Assembly: GCA_037893245.1 (NCBI GenBank)
Contig: JBAIAA010000600.1
Span: 868,001-932,000 of the forward strand
Length of the DNA: 64,000 nt
Reading direction: 5' to 3'
Source: Crossaster papposus
Taxonomy: Eukaryota; Echinodermata; Asteroidea; Velatida; Solasteridae
Under the pieces are notes generated by a model. The model worked only from the letters and a program-made list of their open reading frames with translations, was not told the origin of the DNA and made no database searches. The first letter of the stretch is position 1; each line of letters opens with the position of its first letter. A program made the translations under genes and the position numbers. Positions 56,459 to 64,000 of this stretch are shown here, in pieces.

Positions 56459-57071
56459 AATTGCTATAATTATACACTGGTTAGTTTTAAGCAACTTTCT
56501 CCCTGTGAGCTTTATTCACGAGTCGGCCATATTGAATTGAAAATGAGGTAAAATCTTCACTTTGCGAACTTTGGGATAGAAATGACCTGACGCTAAATTA
56601 CAAATAAATACCAGTCTTCTCTGCTGAATAATGTAACATTTGTGATTAAACATAACATAAGAAAACAAGTTTTAAGCCACATTTTAAAAAATATGGAAAG
56701 TTAAATTAGAGTGTAAAAAAAATTGTCTAGTATCATCCCATACAACAGTTCACAATTGAATAGAAAATGCATTCAGAGAACGGTACCAAAATGGATTTCT
56801 CGGATATAAGGCTGTTTTCACTAATGTCATCAAACCGATGTTTGCAGTAACACGTTAAGCTGCTCATCATCATACGAAAGAAGAAGGCCCTATGAGACAA
56901 ATTTCCAAGGCTGCTGGCGAAAACAATTTTAAAATAGATAATGTGCCCGAGTTGGTCTTATTGTCTGGAGTGAACTTGTTTTAATATACCCCGTGTACAT
57001 GTATTTCAATTTGTATTGCGAAACTGCTGCTTCGGTTATTCCCCGCTGCGTTTTCTCGGTACAGCTTGTTT

Positions 57072-57403
57072 AAAGGTATGATACACCATTGGAAATTGCT
57101 TGAATTATCATGAATGGGTAGATTTTTGGGGTTGTGTTTCATAGTAAATATCGTTTAACTGACCTGTCTGAAGTTTTAAAATCATGGATGCCGAGAAAAG
57201 CACGAAAAACGGCGTTTGTTTTCAACCGCCGCCGAGCAGTTATTCTTCTTTTTAAAATAATATTTTTCGGAATAATTACAGGATATCTAGCGCACTTTGC
57301 TGGATGTCTAGAATCATTATTTACTTTCAAATGAGTAAGATATTTCTTAATAAATTAGGTAGTAAATATATTTTCGATATCTGCAAATGGTGTATCCTAC
57401 CTT
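57072..57403. mobile_element. MITE family B copy, full length, opposite orientation
   Basis: AAAGGTATGATACACCATTG to GCAAATGGTGTATCCTACCTTT. Inner words (GTAAATATCGTTTAACTGAC, GGATATCTAGCGCACTTTGC) are the complement of those in 55130-55492. Confidence 0.88.
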
Positions 57404-58074
57404 TAATACAAAGCCCTGGCTTGGAAGTCTTAGGTTGAAATCGTGCCCAAATATAAAGTCTAGTTTTGTTTATGTGGCCAGAGGCGTATTGAAAACCGCA
57501 GACCTAAACAAGCTGGTTTCGATATTTTATATTTTCAGCCAGTGATAAACACAGGAAGTAACAGCCCACTGGGTAGAACAGTATTCTGCACCAAAAAGGA
57601 AAATATTTGCACACAAGTTTTGTTTGCATACATGTACACGGGGGATAGTCCCTTTCATCACAGACATTTACACTGTACTTTAAAGCAATAATCCTTCTGT
57701 TTCGTTGGTATATCTAATTATACAGTGTCTAAAAAAAATATACAAAATGACACACGGTGTGTGTAACCATAGATAATAGGTATGGTTTGAAAGATACACC
57801 TTTCAACTTTAAAATGAGACATCAAACGTTCAAATCTGATAATGTTTGACAGAGTTTTGAGTAATTTTCCAAGAGGTAAAATTGATCACGGGACCAACTA
57901 ACACAGTCATAATTACGCATCATCCATCATCAATTTGCTCGCTAAAATGTTAAATATTTGTGTATAGTGGCAATTTGTGCATCTCAACATACATGTAAAT
58001 GTGTACATATACCTGTATTACTTCTACATTTTTGCATTGCTATACTTTTTTCTTCAACGATACTGATGGCGTTC

Positions 58075-61000
58075 TCAGTTTTTCATTTTGAATTTCATCT
58101 CGGAGGTTTTGAGCGAGTAGTAATACCCCTTCCACTGGTACCACACCACGCCTTTGCCGTAGCTGTCCGTGGTCCCGCCCAGGTAGTCCCCGTTCAGCGA
58201 GGCGTAGTAGCAGCTGTTGTGCCACCAGGCGCTGTGGTACTCCTTGGCGCAATTCTTGGTGCCCCAGTTGTCGTTGTCTCGGTCTTTGGTCGTGAAGGGC
58301 TGGTTGTTGTGGTTGGCCATTGCATCACCTGAGAGAAGAAATAGCATTACAAAGTATCTTCACCAGTTCGTGTCGGATGACGTGTATACACGCACAAACA
58401 ATTCCGGAAATTAAACGGACGAAGAATATTACCTTCGCTCGTCCCCACCGCCCATAATTTGCGTTGGGAAGCGTTGATGCGCTTTGAGCTCTGATTGGAT
58501 AGCTTCTGTCAACTGTGAACTGGAGGTCACCAGTTCCGCGGCTCAGGTGCGCTCACTGACCTCTACACCTGGACGGACCATTGTCCATATTCTGCTGTGC
58601 TAACACTTGAAGTCGGCGCGAACTGGAAGTGCAACATGGCGGACCCGAGACGTCACTGCTGTGAGCCAATAAAATGTCCAGGTGTGGAGGTCAGCGGATT
58701 TATTCTGTACATTTTGTATTTATAAACATTACGTAATACGTATCGTACCAACACCTGGACATTTCATTGGCTCACAGAGTTACGTCGTGGGTCCGCCATG
58801 TTGCACTTCTCCGCATGCCGACTTCAAAATGAAACAATGATGATCTGTCCATGTATAGAGGTCAGTGGGTGCGCTGCGTGCAAGGTCATGGTACGCTACC
58901 TAGAATGCCGTGCGTTTCCTTTACAGAAATCCGTGAAGCTGCATCAGCGTTTCCCAGCGCCCAGTATGATGAGCGGTGGGCCAGGACGGAGCGAATATCT
59001 TACCAGCCGTGCCCGAGTACGCCCCCACCGTCAGCCGGTAGTTACCCTCGGCATCGCCGACGCGGAACAGGTCGTAGGCGGCGTAGGCAGAGTTGCCCTC
59101 GAAGTCGGTCAGGTCGACCCGCAGCTCGTACTCGTCTTGCGCGGTCAGCCGGTGCAGGTTGTCGTTGCCCAGCCAGAACTCCCCCTCCGGGTCGCCGAAG
59201 CCTCGGCGGTAGTTGGCAAAGTTGCGGTCGAAGTCCACCGTTCCGTCCCGGCGCCGCTGGAAGACCTGTTGAGGGAAAACCAAGTTGGTCTGCTCAGAAA
59301 TCGAACTGAATGTAGAATTTGCTATGGAGTACCGTACTTGCTTTGGCAAAAGCAGGTAATACCATATACCCAGTACGATTTAAACCAGAGCTCGACCCCT
59401 TCACATTCTTGCCCCGCGCGCTTCAAAACTTTATTGTTACGTAACAAATCCGCTATAGATATCTGAAAAGAATTCCTGAGGTTTTACAATCCATGCGCAA
59501 ACACAATGACCAACACAAAAGAGGAGGTTGAGGGAGGAGGTTCCTCTACTTCTCATATCGTGCTTCAAATGTCATATGACCAGTTATACCCAGAACGATT
59601 TAAGGTAGAACGGAACCCTCTTGTCCCTATACCCAAACCAGTATACACACTCCAGACAAGTGTTACCTAACACGCCCCTAGATAGCTGAAAAGAATTCAT
59701 GAGATTCCGGAAACACGATAACCAACACAAGGCTTGGTGGAGTCCCTTTGTCTTATATCTTGCTCCATAGTGCCGGTTAAGATTCCATGGGATTAACATT
59801 TCTCATCGCTGGTTAACCCTAACCCTGCCAGATCCAGCACAGTCCATCTGTGGTGACTGCTAGCTGGACTCTGCACATCACAAGTCAATGTGACAAAGTA
59901 TGCAATCTGCGGGGTCTGGCAGGGTTTCTAGCCAAAATACCCTGGAGGGTGAGTATTGCTAAGCGCATGCGTTTGCTATGCAACATTTCCTGTTTAATCG
60001 GACAGAGGTCCGACCTTTCGCACCGAGTCAGAGGTCCTTTCGCACCAAAGAAATAACTAATTCCCATGTCGTGTTAATTTCATGGGCGCGGTAAGTTATT
60101 TCTCAGTGCGAAAGGACCTCTGAATTGGCTTCACAAAATGGGGCCTGTAGCTAAAACTATACTTGCCCAAATCGGGATCATGGTGTGAATGTTCTTCTAG
60201 AAATATTCTCTATACATTGGTATAGGTAGTGTTGACCTCACGGTCGTGGAAGTAAGATTGTCCGTTTTTTGGGCCACCCTATAGTGACCTCGGAATTGCC
60301 TATTTATCAGGATATCTTTGAAATAGCTTTGGTGGTAGGTATTAATTAGTTCATCATTAGAAGGCGAGGTCGTCTAAATTCGTCTTTAGTTCAATAAATT
60401 CATGGCAAAGGAATGACTTGTCTTTCTTTTTTAATCGTGAATTTCAGCAATGCGTTTTGAAAGTGACGTATACTAGCGGAATGATTCCTTCAACTTCTGC
60501 TCGACGCCACAAAATTGAAATGGTAAGCACTTTAAGAGAGCAGCTTTGGTGGTAGGTATTAATTAGTTCATCATTAGAAGGCGAGGTCGTCTAAATTCGT
60601 CTTTAGTTCAATAAATTCATGGCAAAGGAATGACTTGTCTTTCTTTTTTAATCGTGAATTTCAGCAATGCGTTTTGAAAGTGACGTATACTAGCGGAAAG
60701 GATTCCTTCAACTTATGCTCGACGCCACAAAATTGAAATGGTAAGCACTTTAAGAGAGCAGCTAAAATGACGACAATACACATATAGCCACACTAGTGGG
60801 GCTACCCTAACCTTAACGCTAACCCTAACCCTGACCCTAACACTAACTAAAGCCGAACGACGATGTCGTTAACCAAAGCCGCAACCAAAGCTGCATGGCG
60901 ATGTTGTTTTGGTTGTAGTCGCCGAACAGTGCATTCCAACTGGGTAGCCCCATCAAAGTGTACATACAGCGTCGACAATGTTTCAGCCGTGCCGCACGAA

Positions 61001-61297
61001 GCAACGTGATCGGTGACTTGGTTGAAATCACGTGAGGATCACGATGACGTGTAAGCATTCGATTGGTCGTGCTCTGAACTTAACATGCGCCCACCTGCCT
61101 TTACCCGAGATGACTTTTTTTCCAGTCGTTTAAACCGAGTTCAATTCTTACCGTCCATCCACCGCCGTCTGTCTCCATGTCGCAATACACATCGAACGCC
61201 CTGGAGAAGTCTAGAGGTTGAACCATGTACACGCCGCTGTTGGTAGCGCCTCTCGCCAGGGCCTCGGAACAATCCTTTGGTATGCCTACCAAAGTGG
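58075..61297 (-). CDS. fibrinogen-related domain (FReD) protein, C-terminal exons
   Basis: A secreted or extracellular lectin-like domain of the ficolin/tenascin/angiopoietin fold; many invertebrate members bind microbial or acetylated glycans. Minus-strand exons: about 61297-61152 (start of this exon could also be 61285), 59265-59004, 58328-58075 with the stop. Phases agree; the last two total 516 nt. Seen: PKDCSEALARGATNSGVYMV, YCDMETDGGGWTV, FQRRRDGTVDFDRNFANYRR, FWLGNDNLHRLT, SGTAGDAM, the calcium site DRDNDNWGTKNCA, then AWWHNSCYYASLNGDYL, and YQWKGYYYSLKTSEMKFKM at the C-terminus. The domain is complete from its first Cys to the end, with the Ca and NCA residues kept. Upstream exons (signal peptide, stalk) were not found between 61298 and 64000 and are probably outside the window, so the full protein type is unknown. 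Confidence 0.9.
58554..58867. mobile_element. foldback family E copy (FReD intron)
   Basis: TCACTGACCTCTACACCTGG at the left and GTCCATGTATAGAGGTCAGTG at the right. Inside, AAGTGCAACATGGCGGACCC is mirrored by GGGTCCGCCATGTTGCACTT. It resembles 23860-24132 over both arms. About 314 bp, in the last FReD intron. Confidence 0.85.
60325..60759. repeat. 217/218-bp tandem duplication (FReD intron)
   Basis: 60325-60541 and 60542-60759 are almost identical. Both begin AGCTTTGGTGGTAGGTATTA and end GCACTTTAAGAGAGC. The differences seen are in GCGGAA(TG/AGG)ATTCC and CTTC/CTTA. A recent single tandem duplication, non-coding. Confidence 0.93.
60807..60846. repeat. short interstitial telomere-like tract
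   Basis: CCCTAACCTTAACGCTAACC then CTAACCCTGACCCTAACACT: about six degenerate CCCTAA units. Too short and degenerate to mark a chromosome end. Single CCCTAACCC words also occur at 29950 and 59815. Confidence 0.6.
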
Positions 61298-61655
61298 CTA
61301 CCGAAGAAAATAACGTATTTGTTAAACCTAAAAATCGGCGAGATATAGCAATACACTTTTCACTAACAGAGGCCGTGGTACCAACATTAATATCCGTGTG
61401 GAGACTGGCATTGTTCTGGCCTTTTTTTCAGTACTTAAGAATTCCCCCATATACCCAAAAAAAAATTGAAGCAGCTGCCGAACTTTTGCCGCCTTTTGCC
61501 GACTCCAATGAATTGAATTTGACACGGCAGAAGTTTAATTTTGGAGGCGGGCATAAAAAGGTTCAAATTACTTTTGAATACAGAGTGTTCCACTGCTCTT
61601 TTCTAAAAAGTATCAATCTTCGAACTAGTACATTTGATACTTTTGTTATAGCAGA
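61298..61655. other. probable FReD upstream intron, no exon seen
   Basis: On the minus strand this leads into the acceptor of the first recognised FReD exon (TTTCTTCGGTAG or CTTTGGTAG). No signal peptide or stalk exon is recognisable. The 149-codon plus-strand frame at 61225-61674 overlaps the FReD exon antisense and has no domain. Confidence 0.45.
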
Positions 61656-61937
61656 TGTTCCTAAAGGTTCCTAGAGGTTCCTAGAGGTCCCTAGAGGTTC
61701 CTAAAGGTTCCTAAAGGTTCCTAAAGGTTCCTAAAGGTTCCTAAAGGTTCCTAAAGGTTCCTAACGGTTCCTAACGGTTCCTAACGGTTCCTAACGGTTC
61801 CTAAAGGTTCCTTAAAAGTTCCTTAAAGGTTCCTTAGAGGTTCCTTAGAGGTTCCTTAGAGGTTCCTTAGAGGTTCTTAAAGGTTCTTAAAGGTTCTTAA
61901 AGGTTCTTAAAGGTCCTTAAAGGTTCTTAAATGTCCT
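61656..61937. repeat. 10-bp minisatellite (AGGTTCCTAA), about 28 copies
   Basis: The unit AAGGTTCCTA repeats with ordered variants: CTAGAGG, CTAAAGG, CTAACGG, CTTAAAAG, CTTAGAGG, then CTTAAAGG with TTCTT, arranged in runs. This indicates block-wise expansion. It lies upstream of the visible FReD exons. Confidence 0.93.
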
Positions 61938-62249
61938 TATAGTAACCTTGGACAAGTCCAGATTGACCGATACCAACTGAACGAGATTGCCACATGATCA
62001 CACACACATGGTTTTTATATTTAGAAACCGGATCTTTATATACTTCCGCATCTCCATCTGTAAGCTTGTTGTATTCGTGGCAATTCAGCTAACAGTACAT
62101 TGACCATGCATTGACCCATTAAGCTATATATATTCATTTAATTGTTTCTCCATCAATTCTGTCGGTATAAAACAGTATACTGTTTTATTATAATGAATTT
62201 TACGAACAAGTTGTTTAATTAATCCCGTCTTTCTTTTTTTATTATAGGG

Positions 62250-62292
62250 TGTTATTGACTTGACTTGACTTGACTTGACTTGACTTGACTTT
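62250..62292. repeat. (TTGAC)n microsatellite
   Basis: About eight perfect CTTGA/TTGAC units in a row. A simple repeat in intergenic or intronic DNA. Confidence 0.9.
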
Positions 62293-62365
62293 ATTTCCAT
62301 CCATCAGTGAACTAAATGCATAATTAACCACTTTACACAGCATAATACAATTGACAATTTGCGTG

Positions 62366-62703
62366 TTAAATTTAAGAAATATCTGGTACACTGACTTGTT
62401 TACACAGCTTGGCACAGTTTAACTTTAAATTCTCCAGACCAAAGACACTGTTGCTATATCACGTGATTCGGGGCAAGCTTTTGCATAGTTACGTAAGAGA
62501 CGCTCAGCACCAATACATTGTTCACAATGGGTGCGAATGGCAAAAAGACACCAGACCATCCCAGAGCTTGGGGTTGCTTGCGTAAGGCTTGCCCTGAATC
62601 ACGTGATATAGCAACAGAGTATTTGGTCTGGGGAATTTAAAGTTAAACTGTGCCAAGCTGTGTGAGCAAGTCAGTGTACCAGATGTTATTCAAATTTAAC
62701 TCG
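62366..62703. mobile_element. 338-bp MITE with ~115-bp inverted repeats
   Basis: The left side runs GTTAAATTTAAGAAATATCT, GCTTGGCACAGTTTAACTTT and TATATCACGTGATTCGGGGC. The right side carries the complements in reverse order (GCCCTGAATCACGTGATATA, AAAGTTAAACTGTGCCAAGC), ending TTCAAATTTAAC. The unpaired middle of about 100 bp has no frame. A well-preserved foldback. Confidence 0.88.
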
Positions 62704-63189
62704 GGGTCACGCGCAAATGGCTTATTTCACATTAATGAAATAATAATCGTGAAGATAATAAATATAAATCACGGATGAAGGGGACCCACAAGAAGCAAAG
62801 CTTGTTGAGTTCGAGTCCCATGTACTACTATACTATGTTATTATAATAATCAAAACGATTCATGCCATTATGTTGGCTCAGTGAGTTTAAGTTCAGTGTG
62901 TTGGCCGATTGCAAAATATACGATTGGGTGGAACGGCAAATGTGGCTTCCATTTCCGATATACACTGCCAACGTATATTAGTCAAAACTAACGTAAAATA
63001 ATCACATGAGTCATAATTTTGACAAACAGATTGTCAAAATGATGCCTCGTATGACTAATTTACGTTATTTGGCCTGATATATTATGTTGACATTGTATGC
63101 GTGCATGGATCGTAGATTTGAAGGAATTGTGTGGCGTGCAAAGTTATTTTCAACCTGAAATGAAGACGTATCTATGTAATAATGATAGA

Positions 63190-64000
63190 GTTATCTCCCT
63201 TAGAAATATATTTATCTCTGTGATAAATATACATATACATGTACATGTAGACATATTTATATTAGAAATAATAAGGGATCTCTATATAAGAGCCATATAT
63301 GTCAACTTGAAAAAAGATATATCTCTATTAGAAATAAAAGCATCCCTGCTAGAAAATATACATGTATACATACCTCTATTAGAAATATTAAGAGATCTCT
63401 ATAATAGCCATACATGTCAATTTGAAAAAGAGATATCTCTATTAGAAATAGAAGTATCTCTACTAGAAAATATACATGTACATGTAGACATATTAGGAGA
63501 TCTTTATAATAGTCATACATGTAAATTTGAAATAGCGATATCTCTATTAGAAATAGAAGTATCTCTACTAGAAAATATACATGTAGACATACCTCTATTA
63601 GAAATATTAAGAGATCTCTATAATAGTCATACATGTCAATTTGAAAAAGAGATATCTCTATTAGAAATAGAAGTATCTCTACTAGAAAATATACATGTAC
63701 ATGTAGACATATTAGGAGATCTCTATAATAGCCATACATGTAAATTTGAAATAGCGATATCTCTGTTAGAAATAGAAGTATCCCTGCTAGAAAATATACA
63801 TGTATAGACATACCTCTATTAGAAATATTAAGAGATCTCTATAATAGTCATACATGTCAATTTGAAAAAGAGATATCTCTATTAGAAATAGAAGTATCTC
63901 TACTAGAAAATATACATGTACATGTAGACATATTAGGAGATCTCTATAATAGCCATACATGTAAATTTGAAATAGCGATATCTGTTAGAAATATAAGTAT
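63190..64000. repeat. satellite with ~220-bp higher-order unit, running off the window
   Basis: ATTTGAAAAAGAGATATCTC returns at about 63420, 63640 and 63859, a period near 220 bp. Each unit consists of two related halves: one with TTTGAAAAAGAG, the other with TTTGAAATAGCG, and both with AGAAATAGAAGTATCTCTAC, GAAAATATACATGTA and AGATCTCTATAATAG. Open frames of more than 160 codons on both strands (SLLEIEVSLLENIHV type) mirror the repeat and are not convincing genes. The array continues past 64000. Confidence 0.9.

Larger units (their letters stand above)
53398..58074. other. convergent intergenic region between WDR75 and the FReD gene
   Basis: The WDR75 3' UTR presumably starts here; no single poly(A) signal stands out. 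It contains a minus-strand SINE S2 (53560-53725), a ~90-bp direct repeat (ACCCATTCATCAACAACAAAAATC at 53928 and 54041), MITEs at 54310-54700, 55130-55492 and 57072-57403, and an interrupted SINE (56006-56458). No coding exon is supported. Confidence 0.6.

Noticed and set aside
58798-59466. 222- and 152-codon plus-strand frames
   Set aside because: They are the opposite strand of the FReD exon at 59004-59265 and part of a family E foldback.
60807-60846. Telomere or chromosome end
   Set aside because: Only a few degenerate CCCTAA units, embedded in a gene's intron.
61225-61674. 149-codon plus-strand frame
   Set aside because: Its first part is antisense to the FReD exon and its end runs into the 10-bp minisatellite; no family likeness.

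Overview
The window is animal nuclear DNA: AT-rich, intron-rich, with GT-AG splice sites and many short non-autonomous transposons. Four protein-coding genes can be read. The FReD gene, the DIRS-type retrotransposon, foldback elements whose arms are minisatellites (as in the TU elements known from sea urchin) and tRNA-headed SINEs together suggest an invertebrate deuterostome, most likely an echinoderm. The species is an inference and is not proven by the sequence.

Layout. 1936-14352 (+): an organic anion transporter (OATP/SLCO family), 8 coding exons that join in frame to 669 codons plus stop. Its third intron carries a DIRS-family tyrosine-recombinase retrotransposon (about 4797-10292) that looks whole, followed within about 20 bp by an open fragment of a choline-transporter-like (SLC44/CTL) gene. 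14353-24538: intergenic, filled with MITE-like foldbacks, SINE pieces and one decayed THAP-domain exon (minus strand, 20830-21032). 24539-33474 (+): a classical short-chain dehydrogenase/reductase, 9 exons, 257 codons, whose introns hold two large minisatellites (17-bp and 13-bp units). 33475-37689: intergenic, with a near-perfect 124-bp palindrome. 37690-53397 (+): WDR75 (Utp17 homologue of the small-subunit processome), 17 exons, 850 codons, with a foldback transposon in intron 1. 53398-58074: intergenic. 58075-about 61297 (-): the C-terminal exons of a fibrinogen-related-domain protein, convergent with WDR75; its upstream exons are not visible. The window ends in minisatellites, a MITE and a ~220-bp satellite.

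The four genes have unrelated roles: membrane transport, NAD(P)-dependent redox chemistry, ribosome biogenesis and secreted lectin-like recognition. Nothing suggests that they work as a pathway. All exon joins were checked by reading phase and by length divisible by three, not by alignment. The repeats dominate: at least five foldback/MITE families recur through introns and intergenic DNA, and three sites have tandem-repeat arrays arranged as, or built from, inverted repeats. Many long open frames lie inside these arrays and are artefacts of stop-free repeat units. I found no CRISPR array, operon, intact tRNA or rRNA gene, and no clear case of an undescribed biological system. The strongest leads are the minisatellite-armed foldbacks and the SLC44 fragment beside the DIRS element.
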